Assembly (NCBI GenBank): GCA_033439265.1 | Contig: JAVTVX010000004.1 | Span: 13,343,701 to 13,407,700 of the forward strand | DNA from: Dillenia suffruticosa | Taxonomy: Eukaryota; Streptophyta; Magnoliopsida; Dilleniales; Dilleniaceae | Direction: 5' to 3' | Length of the DNA: 64,000 bases | Shown here: piece by piece, positions 49,314-61,660 of the stretch | Position numbering within the stretch: the stretch's first letter is position 1 | How the letters are laid out: the number at the start of each line of letters is the position of its first letter | Program-made: the position numbers and the translations under genes | The notes under the pieces: model-generated | The model's database searches: none | Told to the model about the DNA's origin: nothing | Seen by the model: the letters and a program-made list of their open reading frames with translations, nothing else

Positions 49314-50078
49314 TGTAACATTCATCTAGAGAGGAGGGGTGAATAGATTGTTGGTCTAGGTTGTTAGTACTTTATGGGTTTTTATAAAATTTGAAACACC
49401 ACGTTAGAATATACAAAGAGGAGGGAGAAGAATGTTTGACTCTCAAGTTTATAGTAGTTCTACCTTTCCGATGTGTATCCACTCCCAATCTACACTTGGA
49501 GTTTGCAATCCACTATTTTTTTTTATAATTTTTTTGGTTTCAAATTTGGGAGAGAATGTGAAAAGTCGATCTTTTAAACTTATATTCAGTTTTGGATCAA
49601 GATGTGAATTTTGGATCAGATTAGGTTTCTAGCTTTCGAATAAGAGAGGTTAATTTCCTTTGAGATAATTAAAGGTAAGTTGACATGATAAGTAGTATGT
49701 CTACATGTACATTTTGAAGTCTGTATCTTGACAACATGGAATAAGTATGTTGACATGACGTGTTTATATGCATAATATCGATGCCATGAAGTGTTTGTGT
49801 TATGAAATGTCGACACTATTAGATCAGCATGTCGACACGGCATTTTATATGGTGGACATCAAGGTTCAAGTAGACGTAGTATTCAACACATCTAACTAAT
49901 GTGTTGACACCAACACATATAAACACACAAAACGTTCAACATATTATATTCAATATACCAACACATACACAAACAAGGACAAGTGTTCAGCACATTCAAC
50001 TAATGCATCCACACATCATTTATCATGACACTTAGTATGTCGAAAGACATGCTTAGGGTGTCGACATTTGCTTCGACA
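49314..50078 (-). repeat. Copia E 3' LTR
   Basis: On the element strand it runs TGTCGAAGC... to ...TGAATGTTACA, with the ttcacccctcctctctag block common near the end of plant Copia LTRs. The palindrome GTCGAC and close variants (gtcgacac, gttgacatg, gtcgacatt) recur many times. The partner lies outside the window. A purine tract on the element strand (plus strand ctactcctctattttt, 50079-50094) abuts it. Confidence 0.7.
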
Positions 50079-50119
50079 CTACTCCTCTATTTTTCTGATA
50101 CTCTATTTTTCATTCAATT

Positions 50120-51302
50120 TTATCTATTTCAATTTAAGACTTAATTGTTTATTTTCATCATTCCTCATTCTCAAGTCATAAGATTTGTTTTTACCCAAGG
50201 GTTTTGTAAATATATCCACAATTTGTTTGTCTATTTTTATATACTTAAGTATTACATCTCCTTTCAGCATGTGATCTCTTATAAATAATGTCTTATTTTG
50301 ATGTATTTGTTTTTAAGTGATGAACTAAGTTTTTGATTAAATTAATTATACTAGTATTATCAACTTAATTGAAATGCATTCTAAGTCTAATCCATAGTCT
50401 TTTATCTGATACTTAATCAATAAAATCTAAGCATAGCACTATCTAGCAACAATATATTTTGCCTTAGTGGTTGATATCGCCGCACTATGTTGTTTCCTAC
50501 AAAACCAGGACACCAATATACTTCCAAAGAATTGGGATGTGCCATCGTGCTCTTTCTATCCACTTTGCATCTAGCAAAGTCTGCATCAAAATAACCATAA
50601 AGATCAAAAGAAGATCTTCTGTTGTACCAAATACCTAAGCTATGTGTGTCCTTGATGTATCTAAGAATTCTCTTCATGATAGGCATATGTGATTGCTTGG
50701 GGCTGATTGAGTCTTGCACATAAGCTTACATTAAAGAGAACAGCAAGCCTAGATGCAGTGAGATAGAATAAGGAACCTATCATGTTCCTACATAGCTTAG
50801 TGCACATGGATTTACCTTCTTTATCCTTAATTAATTTCACATTTATGTTCATTGGTATTGTACTTCCCTTAGCATCTCCTAAACCAAATTTCTTCACTAT
50901 TTCGGATATAAGGTCCATGCTTGCATGGTCTAACCTCCTATGCCAAAGCCAAGTATTGTCATGACTCATTGCCATGAGATATGTCTCCTTTAAGTATCTT
51001 ATATTATCTAGATTGATTACATAAATGGTTTTTTTTGTCTAAATCCTATAAATCAAACCTCCATATTAGGCTCGTCGATCACTTTACAATAATCAAAATC
51101 AACCAAAACCACGTAATCTTTATCACATAATTGACTAATACTAAGAAGATTATACTTTAATCCTTTGACTATGGAGACTTACCCATGCTGTCGAGGTCAA
51201 TTATTTTTCCTTTTGAGTTGTCTCCAGAGACAACTTTTCCTTCACGTCTTTCCTCCGAAAAGCTGAACCTAGTTGCATCCCTTATCATGTGCCAGGAGCA
51301 GC
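50120..51302 (-). pseudogene. Copia E pol remains
   Basis: RNase H and RT end at 50417-50975 (MKRILRYIKDTHSLGIWYN, DADFARCKVDRKS, KFGLGDAKGSTIPMN). The GAG-pre-integrase WLWHRRLDHASMDLISE lies near 50920-50960. Upstream are KYNLLSISQLCDKDY near 51130 and protease-type CSWHMIRDATRFS near 51270. Many breaks. Confidence 0.75.
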
Positions 51303-51356
51303 TGTAACACCGATGCGCAGTGTAACACCGACACGCGGTGTAACACCGACACGTGG
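51303..51356 (+). repeat. Triplicated 18-bp LTR terminus
   Basis: Three successive copies of tgtaacaccgacacgtgg type at 51303-51320, 51321-51338 and 51339-51356, followed by tgtactg. Tekay-1 has a single copy at the same LTR end. Confidence 0.9.
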
Positions 51357-54300
51357 TGTACTGTATATTATACTTCTTATTACTTCATATATGATATATC
51401 TTCTTATTGATATAGAAAATCACTCATAAATTTTTCTGAGCCAAAATACTTTAGAAAAATTTTGGGCATGGCCCCGTGAGCTAAAAAGGGACCCTTCTGA
51501 GCCATCTTAAAATTTACACGTGTGATTTTGAGTCCAATGAAATTACATATGCAAAATCACCCTAGAAAGTTAATAAAACTTGAATTTGGACAAAACCATA
51601 TCGTTTGCTCGGGAGTGCTCGATGACTACTCGCCGGGGGGGCGAGAAATGAGCTCCTACCGAGCCAAATCAAAATCTACCCGTGCGAAATTACTGAAATT
51701 TTGCCAAGAAGCCAAATTAGGTTAACTAATGACTTTTATAAGTCAAAATAAAATTTTGAGAAATTTGCCAAAACTCGCCGGATAGGATGGGAATTTACCC
51801 TACCGAGCCGAAATGAAATCCACGCATGCAAAATTGACACCATATGTATACGTGCTAAATTCACTTTAAAAGTGAATGCCTAAGATAAAAAATCAAAATT
51901 TAAGTTGTAGCACAAAAATGCTCGGTACTCTAGATTTTTACCTAATAAACCCTAAATTTATGGGCCAAATCAAAATTTGACCGAGCAAATGGTCTCATTT
52001 CCACTCAAGAGCTATATTTTTGGATTCTACACGTAAAACGGAGTCCATAGGGAGATTCCACGCATTTTGAGGTTGAGGTCAAATTTTGACCGATCGCAGA
52101 TTTCGTTCACTCTGAAAGACGTTTGGGTGACCAAACGATTTCAGATTTACACGAAACTAGTGGCATTGGACTCAGTACAAAAACCTGGACCCCGTGTGTG
52201 ATTTTAAAAATTTTCAAGATGAATAGTAACTTTGATCGGTCTTGGATCGCGAGTCAACGAGTAGATAAGCATAAAGGACAAGCATTTAATGCTCTTAAAG
52301 TGTGTGTAATCACTTTATTGGAATATGTGAATTCATTTTATTGGACTTTGTGTGGTCTTGACAAGTAGCACTATATGATTGGAAGAAACTAACCCTAGTT
52401 AATTAACAATGGTTAAATCCAACTAGAGTTAAGTTAATTAAACTTAACTAGGGTTAGAAATTGACTTAAAAATGGGCTTTGCTTGTGTGGTGAAATAATC
52501 CTAGGGTTAGGAATTTATCTCACAAATATTGGATGGCTAGGATTCATTGGGGAAAAATATTGACAAAGCTAAAAACACTTAACCTTTCCTTCTCCTTCCA
52601 AACACTTCAACGTCCCAGCAAAAAGGTAAGAACACAAATGCTCTCTAGTCTTCCTCCATGGCCGTGAGCTTCTAGGCAAGAGGTAAGTGATTTTTTTCCA
52701 AACAACACCCCAATTGTTTTTCATGGATCATCATCTCTCATGCCAAAGTATAACATATCCAAAAAAAAGATCAAACTGAGAAGGATTGCTCGGTGAAGTT
52801 TGAAGGGGCCGAGAGCTTCAAGGGAGAAGGAGATCTACACTTCTAAGACTCAAAACAACTTGCACAGCATAAGGTAAACACCCACCACCCTCTAGTATAA
52901 CATATCCAAAATGTAGGCAAAAAAGAGAAAGTTTGCTCAGAAAACTAGGGTAGACGAATTTGAAGTCATGACAGAATTTCTGGGCTTTTTGGAAGTCTTA
53001 ACATGTTGTAATGTTTAGGCTATAGCATTTTCTGTGCATAGGCAAGTTGAGTGAAATTTTTACACATAAAACTATACATTCAGGGCTTTAAAACGAGATA
53101 AGAACTGTTGCATTCTGAGTAGAGATTGAGTTTATATGATTTTTCAAAGTTAAGTATTATGCACTAATTTTCCGTTCAGTCCTATTTTTTTACCTTGATT
53201 TTGGTAGTAATATTAACCTAAGTTTTCAAGCCCCTTACTAATAGATTCAGATCTTGTACTAGTTGAAATAATTGTAGATCCATCTTTTATCTTTCCAACG
53301 AGGTAAAGATCACCTCAATCTGACCTCTGTGTCAAACGTTACAACCATTCTTCTGAAACTCGTCAGAGGGTCCTCCATTTTCCAACACTAAAAACAGTAG
53401 CATTGTACAACCCCCTTCCAGCCCTTGTTTGCGAAAACACAAAGATGAAAAGTTGTAGATCTCCCTTGTATCTACCTACTGTGAAAATGGCAGCCAATGT
53501 GGCTGAGGGAATCAAGAGTTATACAAAATCTCCCAAAACTGTACAGAAACGATTCTGTTTCTCAGCCAAAACTAAACAGAGATTTTCGTGGTCAATTTCA
53601 AACCCCTTCTAAGCATAATTGGAAGAAACCCAAGGTTATGTGTCGTCTAGGTACTGTAACAATTTCAGGTAATTTGGAGTTATGTGCTAAACGTTGTGAT
53701 AGTTGTGATAAAAATTGGTCAGAACAGACTTCTAAAATATAATGTGGGCAAAATGTTGCTATTTCAGGAATTTGCACTAGGAATCTGAGAAAGTGCCCAA
53801 CTAAGATGTTGTAGCCTTGTGTCCTGACTACAACATAGTCATGAATAGATTGTGAGATAGGGGACATTTGCTAAAACAGGACAGAATAGAGAGTGAGATT
53901 TAGATTGGTTTGAAAATGTGGACTTTAAGAAATCTTCCACCGAGATTTTAGAGATAAGTTCAACACGAAAAGTGTGAATTTTTATATGAGTCAACCATGA
54001 AAATTGAAATTTCTCAAGTCCAACCCCGGTTGATGAACTTATGGTCAATTCCCTAAAATGGTACAAGAATAGAACTTGAAAACCCTAGGTTTGTCTATAA
54101 CTAGGGTTGTATCACATTTACATTATTATATACACATCATATAATCTCTTAAGTAACACATATTCTACATTGTATTTATAGAGTTTTGTTGATAATATTG
54201 AGGAGAGCATTTTTTTATGTGCCTCGAGATTCATGCCGGGAGTGGCTTACCCTCCCGCATACAATGAGTGAGATTTATTATATTATGTGTTCAATGCATA

Positions 54301-55273
54301 ACAACATTTTTTAAAATGCTTTTCAGTGCAAGCATGACTTATGATCATGTGCTATGATTTTTGGAATAGATTTATGAAATGTTTTGTGAATGATTGGAGT
54401 GTCTACAACATGATTTTATTATGAAATATGAATCCAAATGATTTGTGAAATGAAAAACGTGCCATTGCATCGACATGCATATGATTTTATGAAATCAATT
54501 ATGAGAAGTGTTTGATATGGTTTGATAAATATTAGCATGACATGTACATTATGTTATCGGCCAAGAGCCTTTATGCATGCCGTGATGATATGATTTATGA
54601 GATACACCCATGAGTTGGGTATGCCGTAGCTACGAAGGGTGTTTGCAGAGGCACCCATTGTGCCCAGATACGCTTTTGCAGGAGCTGTCCCCAAACGTCG
54701 TATATGATATTGGGACTCGACACGTTATTAGTTGGGTTGAATCCGAAAGGGGGAGGACTAGGTAATGCCCTGGTTTAGCACTTGATGAGGTCCGTCGCCA
54801 ACGTCAGGGTAGAGAGTAGTTTCTAACTTTGTTTATAAAAACCCTCGATGCGTCTGCCATTGGTCGTGGTCGACCTTTGTCAGGAACTGATTTTGGCATG
54901 CTCTATACTTATGTGATTGATATATTTATGTGATTCGATTGATATGGATGCATATGTATTTGAAATATATGAAAAAAAATGATTTATGATGAATTGTTCA
55001 TTATACACTGTTTTCATACATTACGCAGACTTGTGGATTTATTGATTCATTTTGATACTCTATTTTTTTCACCAACACATTGAACACACTTATATATACC
55101 CTCTCACTTACTGAATATTCCCCATAATACTCACCCCTCACATTCTGTTCCACAGAGATAGCTATAGTGGGGCACGTTGCGACATAGCAGCGCACGAAGT
55201 TTTGTTGGAGACATCGGACCTGGGTATGGTGTTAACCATTATTCTGTAGGATTGTGTTTAAAGATATGGGATG

Positions 55274-55307
<34 letters not shown>

Positions 55308-55813
55308 TTGGGATTGTAGATAGACCATTGTACATGTATATAAAAAGGATGACTGTATGTAAAGAATTGTACATATTATTATAACTCTCATTTCATTGTA
55401 TTGTATTGAGATATAATTGTATTATTGTGTTTAATCACTTTGGGAAACGTGTCATGTCTAGGATTGTCTATTAAGTTCGCTCGGTGCCACCTTTAAATCA
55501 CAGAAGGGGTGACTGGCGACTGTTCATGCCTTTGATGGGGGTACGGTAGTAGAGGTCTATGGATAGGATTGGATTAGCGTTACGTTATTTTAGATGTTGA
55601 CAGGGATGTGAATTGGTTGGTTGTGTTGATGATTTGCTAGATTGGCCTTTATATATTGATATGTTATTGATTGACAGGATTTTAATATAGGATGGACCTC
55701 CGATTTATAGGGAGGTTCTGTCCGTTTGTTTGTTGATAGTTGGGAATTTAATGTTAGCATTCGGGATAGCATGGCGGCTGCTCATGCCTTGGATCGAGGA
55801 TCGGGGCGTGACA
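51303..55813 (+). repeat. Tekay-2 5' LTR, about 4.5 kb
   Basis: Begins TGTAACACCGA and ends gatcggggcgtgaca. The start, the gccaacgtcagggtagaga block near 54795, the ctcacccctca block near 55131, the block at 55484-55560 and the end all correspond to the Tekay-1 LTR. There is no gene inside; open frames here are short and unlike any family. A (TA)n run lies at 55276-55302. Confidence 0.8.
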
Positions 55814-55820
55814 GTTCGGT

Positions 55821-55833
55821 TGGTATCAGAGCC
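55821..55833 (+). other. Tekay-2 primer-binding site
   Basis: TGGTATCAGAGCC, 7 bp after the LTR end, identical to the Tekay-1 site and to initiator tRNA-Met. Confidence 0.93.
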
Positions 55834-56139
55834 TAGGTTAAGAGCTTTATGTCTATGTAAATCGTTTCCCAAGCATGAACATGTCTAAAGTCCTCAATGC
55901 ATGAGAGTTTCATATAGTCATATATATCCCTGCATACCATATGGTCTTAGGTTTATGAGTTCAATTCATTTTAGGGGGTTAGATACAATTCACATCTAAC
56001 CTAGTATGTTATTTTCTATTGATTCTTAGACCAATGATTTCATTCGTTTTAGGGGGTTAGTTACTATGTAACTAAGCCTATCCTTAAATCATGCCAAATT
56101 CTAGAATTATATCTAATGAAAATCTCCCTTTGCAGAATT

Positions 56140-57630
56140 ATGCCGCCTATATGCGGTAGATCAGCGGGATGTGGAGCTAGACTCGTGCCACATGAGACTC
56201 CTTAAGTGCCTGACCCTTCGAGGGAACCTAAGACCCTTGGAGTGCCTAAGGCTGCTTCCTTTTCACGGGCGCCTACTCAGCCGACTACTACAGCTGAGAT
56301 TCCACCATCGTCACTCGAGACGTTTAGGCAGGTGTATGAGTGGTACACCTCCCACGGAGTTCAAATGCCACCCCACCACCACCGACGGTAGTGCCAACTC
56401 CTACAGTAGTGCCTATTCCTCCAGCAGCACCTACAGTTGCGGCATTGGATCCTCCACTGGTGGCAGCGGCATTGGATCCTCCATCGGTGGCAGGTCCTTC
56501 TTCAGTCTCTAGTCCAAGTGACACTACTTCTTCCACACTTAGACGCATCCACGAGTTGACTCAGCTAGTCAAAGAAGCTCGACAGTTGGGATGCACGGAC
56601 TTTGCGGGATCTAGTGATGCTATAGCAGCAAAACACTGGATTAACCGGACTCGCCGGATCTTGATAGACTTGGGGTTGGGTGACGAGTATAGGCTACGAG
56701 TAACAGAGAGGCTACTAGACGGAGATGCCCTCACTTGTGGGAGGCTATTGTGACGCTGTTACCAAGCTACTATGGTGGAATGACTTCTTGAGGGAGTTTG
56801 ACCGTAGATACTTCTCTGAGTTTCAATAGGGCCGCAAGAGGACAGAGTTCCTTCACTTACGGTAGGGGATTAGGTCAGTGGTAAAGTACGAGGCAGAATT
56901 GAGACGATTAGCTACCTTTGTCCCCGACTTAGCTATGAAATTCAAGTTTGAGGACGGCATCAACTTGAATATTAGAAGATACATGACAGTCACTCCTAGT
57001 TTCTCCCTTGCGGAGATAGTTGATGTAGAGATAGTTGACTTAGCTTACCGTGCGGAGGAGATTGTCCGCGCTGAGGGTAGGCACAGGGAGAGTAGAGAGC
57101 AGAGAAAGAAGAGGACTTGGGCACAGTTAGGTCAGAGCTCGAAGAGGGGTAGGACTTTAGGCTTTCACAGAGGCCCCTCTCGTTTTACCCCGGCACACTT
57201 TGGACAGGGACCATGTCCATGGGTGTTTGTAGCACCAGCCCCCAGTGCTATGAGCCAGACTACTGCTCAGCGGCCCTTTCTTTGCAATAGATGTGGCAGG
57301 CCCCACCCTCCGGGAGCCTGCAGGCCACCTATTACTTGCTTCCACTATGGGAAGCCAGGATACATCAGGAGTTCTTGTCCTGATTTAGGACTCGGAGATC
57401 AAGCGATTTCGAGTCATCAAAGTGGTCCATGGGTAAGATAGCAGGGAGTACCTGCACCTTTAGTACACACTGCTCCACGGACTATAGTCGGGAGCAACAC
57501 TATACCAGGACCTTCACGGCAGCAGCCGAGAGCACAAGCCCGGGTATATGTTATGACTCAGGAGGACGCTCAGGCAAACCCGGATGTAATCATGGGTAAT
57601 CCTCTAGTAGATCCTTCTATTTAGGAGTTT
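56140..57630 (+). pseudogene. Tekay-2 gag region
   Basis: ATG at 56140, preceded by ctccctttgcag. Gag core AAKHWINRTRRILIDLGLGD near 56625, MKFKFEDGINLNIRRYMTV near 56940. Nucleocapsid cysteines CNRCGRPHPPGAC and CFHYGKPGYIRSSC near 57285-57380. Parallels Tekay-1 gag step by step. Some breaks. Confidence 0.82.
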
Positions 57631-57865
57631 ATGTACTCTTTCTTTCTTTTTGAGATCATGAGTACCATGATAGTTATGTACATCCACTTCTAGCTAAAGC
57701 TCTAGAGGTTTAGCTATTTTGATTTCCCTTTTTGAAATCATGTATCTCATAGTGATATGTATGGACACAACTAGTTAAAGCCCTAGAGGCTTAACTATAT
57801 ATATATATATATATCCATCTTTTGAGTCGATTGATTATTTTAAATCTCTCACATTCAGGTACTAT

Positions 57866-58985
57866 GAAAATATTTGGAGTCGACGCTTGTGTTCTTATAG
57901 ACACCGGGTCGAACTTTTCTTATGTAAGAGCCCCCTTCGCTCAATGGTTGGGTAGGCTGTTATCACCCTTAGAAGAGGAGCTATTGTTATCACTCCTCTT
58001 GGTGAGCAGCTGATTAGAGATTCCGTATATAGAGGGAGCGATGTCATGATTAAGGGGACAGTGTTAGAAGCAGACTTGATTCCTCTCAACATGACAGATT
58101 TTGATACCATCCTAATGATGGATTAGTTGAGTACTCATAGGGCTTCCGCGGATTGTTTTACCAAGGAAGTAGAGTTTCGGAGGTCTGAAGGGCCACCATT
58201 GACATTTGTAGGTAAGAGACGGGTACTAACTTGCTATGTAGTATCAGTGATGGAAGCCAGACGAATGATACGTCGAGGATGCACGGCATACCTGGCTCAT
58301 GTGATTGATACCACCATAGAAGGACCGAAACTTGATGAGGTTCTAGTGGTATAGGAGTTTTCCGACGTATTCCCCGAGGAGCTACCCGGATTACCACCAA
58401 TTCGGGAGTTCGATTTTGAGATTGATTTGGCTCCGGGAACCACTCCTATCTCTATCCTGCCATACAGAATGGCACCAGCCGAGCTGAAAGAGTTCAAAAT
58501 TCAGTTACATGAATTGTTGGAAAAAAGGTTTATCCATCCGAGCACTTCACCTTGGGTTGCACCAGTACTATTTGTGAAAAAGAAGGATGGTACCCTCTGA
58601 CTTTGTGTGGATTATTGGCAGTTGAACAAAGTCACTATCAAGAACCGATATCCATTGCCTCGTATCAATGATTTGTTTGATCAACTGCAAGGTGCTAAGG
58701 TTTTCTCAATAATAGATCTCTGATAAGATTTTTCATGATTATCTAAATCGATTCGTCATCGTATTCATTGATGACATTCTAGTCTATTCGTGGAGTGATG
58801 AGGAGCATGCTCAGCATCTTCGGGTTATTTTGTAGATACTTTGCGATAGACAATTGTATGCCAAATTCACCAAATGTGAATTTTGGCTGCGGCAGATTGG
58901 TTTTCTAGGGTACATAGTTTCTGTGGAAAGTATCTTTGTCGATCCGTAGAAGGTTGAAGCCATACTGAGGTGGGAGCAGGCGCAG
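57866..58985 (+). pseudogene. Tekay-2 protease and partial reverse transcriptase
   Basis: VDACVLIDTGSNFSYV near 57880 is the protease active site. The linker runs through RMIRRGCTAYLAHVID near 58265. RT begins [18 protein letters not shown] near 58400, with [11 protein letters not shown] near 58565 and [13 protein letters not shown] near 58755. The rest of pol is displaced by the next element and lies outside the window. Broken. Confidence 0.82.
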
Positions 58986-59943
58986 TGTAACGAACCCTCA
59001 AAAGGCCATGAGCAGCACCCGAGCAGATAGCATGGAGGTTCGCACAGAAGGTCCCAACCAAAGGAATGAAAGGCCACGACCAAGAGGCACGAGCCAAAGG
59101 ACACGAGCAAGTAAAAGGTCCCAAACAACAAACCACAAGCAGCGTGCTATAAGCAAAGGGCCGCAAGCCAAGGGCCGCGAGCAATAAGTAACAAGACCAT
59201 GAGCCAAAGGCTATGACCAATGAGCAGCAAGCAAAAGGATATGAGCATAAGGCAATGAGCAATGAGCAATATGCAGCAGGCAGCAAGCAAGGCATTGGGA
59301 CAAATGCGATGGAGGTTCGCATGGACACAAGTTTCTCACCAAAGGCCACGATCGAGCAGTTACCACCAAAGGTTGCCACCAAGCCACGGTTCTGCTCTCG
59401 GGACTAGAAGACACCAGAAGAGGCCATGAAGAAGCACAAAGAAGGAGCAATGCCCAAAGGAATGCAAGTACCAGCACCAAGCAATTCAACCCCAGCGCCA
59501 AGTGAAAAAGCACCAGCACCAGCATGTGTTAAGGCACCAATTCACGAGCAACCGGCAAGCAATCGAGGAGCCCAAGCCAAGATAACTTCCAAAGGTGTTC
59601 CCAAGGAAGTAGGCAACGAAATGGTGCAAGGAGAAGAGCAGGTGCATGCAAACAGCCAAGAGACATAAGCATCATACAAGCAACTACTCACATTCTCCCC
59701 AATTCTGGACAGATTACTTATATTATTAGTATTTCAATATTTATGCCCTTTTATTTAGTATTTTAAGTATCAAGACTCATGTTTGAAGTGTTGTAATAAG
59801 TGGGATATCATTATATAGGGCGAAGGGACTCTTTTTAGGCAGTTATAGGTAGTTATAGACCAAAGGAACTCATGTTTCAGCCAAGGGTGTGCATTTGGCC
59901 GAAATGTTCCCATTGCTGCTCTTTCTTTTCCCCTTCCCTTGCC

Positions 59944-59951
59944 TATAAATA
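59944..59951 (+). promoter_or_regulatory. TATA box in the third Gypsy LTR
   Basis: TATAAATA in cttgcctataaataccc, a classic plant core promoter, placed about 500 bp before the LTR end. Confidence 0.65.
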
Positions 59952-60113
59952 CCCATGTACTCCCCCTCATTTTCATATCAGAAATATAGTTAAGACTTGA
60001 GAATTTCGTCCCTTTCTATTTCTCATTAATGAGAGACTTGAGTGTAGGATATTAGGCATTCCATAGTGCAGTCTTTGGACAGCACTTGCTTTGTCTAATG
60101 TTCTTTGCCTTGT

Positions 60114-60193
60114 GAGAGATCCCTGCGGTGCAACAAGGCCAGGCCTACGTCTTTTGAAGGAGAGCAATTGCTTGAGAGATCCCTGCGGTGCAA
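60114..60193 (+). repeat. 20-bp direct repeat in LTR
   Basis: gagagatccctgcggtgcaa occurs at 60114-60133 and 60174-60193, 60 bp apart, downstream of the TATA box in the likely transcribed leader. Confidence 0.9.
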
Positions 60194-60614
60194 AGCCTTT
60201 GCTTAACTCCAAAACCGTAAGTCATATCCCTTTCTTTTCTTTACCGATTTTACATAGTTTTTCTTAGTCTTTCTTCCTTCTTCCTTTCTTTTTTTTTTTC
60301 TTTCCCCCTTCTTTTATTCCCGAGCCACCCTTGTGCATAGACCCCTCATTGTCGTGCAGCAAGGTGTACCCCACCCTTTTTACAAGCCTCCCCTTTCTTT
60401 CAACCCAAAACAGGCCGTGATCCTCTTTTAGGACACGGGTTCGCCGCATATTTGGTGCTTTCATTAAGAGGGTCCTATCGATCCTTTCAATTTCATTCTC
60501 TTTTCTTTTCCCTTCAAAAATCATTCCACCATTTCCTCAAACACCCCTCTTTCCCCTGTCCAAAAACTTATTCTTTCTTTTTCACAAAAACAAAAAACAC
60601 AAAAACTTTTCACT

Positions 60615-61660
60615 ATGGCCGAAAAGGTTCCAACTCAAAGAGAACGACTTGAGACCACTGAGTCTAACTTTGAAGCCGCTCAAAAGGAAAGACAAGATAT
60701 GAACCAACGGTTTAATATTCTGGAGCAAGGCCTTGCAAATATCAGTACCATACTACAAGAAATGAGAGTAAGCAGGCTAACCGAAAGAATGCATGGCCGA
60801 AGGCGCCCTCATCAACAATCAACCGTGGACAACATTGGCGAAACATCTACACCACCAACTCAAGTTCCATCACCACCCTCATCCATTGCCGAAGATGAAG
60901 ACCAAGAGCCACCAACCAGCAAAAGTGATGAAGAGATTCAACCAAGAAAGCGTAGAAATGAGCAACATCGATTGGAGTTCCCCCGATTTCAAGAAGGAGA
61001 TCCTACAACATGGATCGCACGTGCATAAACATACTTTTCATACTATCCAACAATCTCCAATGAAAGGGTACGTATGGCAAGTTTTTATTTTGAAGGAGAA
61101 GCGTAGCTTTGGTATCAATGGCTCAAGGAGAGATACATTGCAAGACAAAAGGAGATATCATGGCGAAGACTATGCAAAGAAATCACGAAGAGATTTGGAG
61201 ACACCGAGTACACCAACTATGATGAAGCCCTCACACGCCTCAAGCAAATGACATCCCTATGAGACTATCAAAAGGAGTTCGAAAGAATCTCAACTCGTGT
61301 GAAGTAGCCGGAAAAAGCACTTATTGGCGCATTCATAAGAGGACTCAAACCTAAACTTGCAACCGAAGTAAAGTTACAAAGGCCGAAGACATTGATTCGA
61401 GCATGAGAGATCGCAAGACTCAAGAATGAACAATTTCAAGACATCCACAAGACATCACGGCAACAAGTCAACAAAGGAGTAGGAGGTACCAAACCATTCC
61501 TTAAACCCTCTACTTTTAAGGTTCCTTTACAGCCCATATCGACCAAGACACCACAAGGAGTGAAGAAACTCACCTATGTCGAGATCGAGTCAAGAAGAGC
61601 CAAGGGCTTATGTTTCTATTGTGATGAAAAATTCACCCCCGGACACAAGTGCAAGCAGCC
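60615..61660 (+). pseudogene. Third Gypsy element gag
   Basis: ATG at 60615, MAEKVPTQRERLETTESNFE, a coiled-coil-like N-terminus. The gag core starts HRLEFPRFQEGDPTTWIARA near 60968, and a LKQMTSL stretch lies near 61230. The knuckle KGLCFYCDEKFTPGHKC lies at about 61595-61650. The pattern is that of chromovirus gag with a single CCHC box. Some breaks. Confidence 0.8.

Larger units (their letters stand above)
49314..51302 (-). mobile_element. Copia element E, 3' part, inserted in D's 3' LTR
   Basis: Left boundary TGTAACATTCATCTAG at 49314, where homology to D's LTR stops. The 3' LTR runs 49314-50078 and a PPT-like tract follows. Minus-strand coding remains run from RNase H (about 50150) back to the protease region at 51300, where Tekay-2 is inserted. 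The 5' part lies beyond the window. Heavily broken. Confidence 0.8.
51303..58985 (+). mobile_element. Second Tekay/Del element, Tekay-2, truncated in view
   Basis: Starts TGTAACACCGA at 51303 inside Copia E. Its 4.5-kb 5' LTR ends at 55813, with PBS 55821-55833, gag from 56140, protease about 57866-58130 and RT about 58380-58985, where the third Gypsy element enters. LTR ends and a conserved internal block match Tekay-1, so both belong to one family, but the LTR is about 1.4 kb longer. The left flank candidate duplication is gcagc (51298-51302); the right end lies outside. Several breaks. Confidence 0.85.
58986..60448 (+). repeat. 5' LTR of the third Gypsy element
   Basis: Starts TGTAACGAACCCTCAAAAGG, identical to 63702 onward. 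The first 300 bp are built from short repeated words (catgagc, gccgcgagc, gcaagc). The end near 60448, just before tatttggtgctttcatta (a plausible PBS region), is an estimate. GA- and TC-rich tracts follow the TATA box. Confidence 0.8.

Noticed and set aside
56120-56142. ctccctttgcag before the Tekay-2 gag ATG as a splice acceptor
   Set aside because: The corresponding place in Tekay-1 reads ttcccttgcaaaag, so the AG context is not kept. No donor was identified.
58811-59668. Minus-strand hydrophobic frame of 171 residues resembling a membrane protein, and a plus-strand Pro/Ala-rich frame
   Set aside because: They are shadows of the short-word repeats in the third Gypsy LTR. The same minus-strand frames reappear at 63634-63983.
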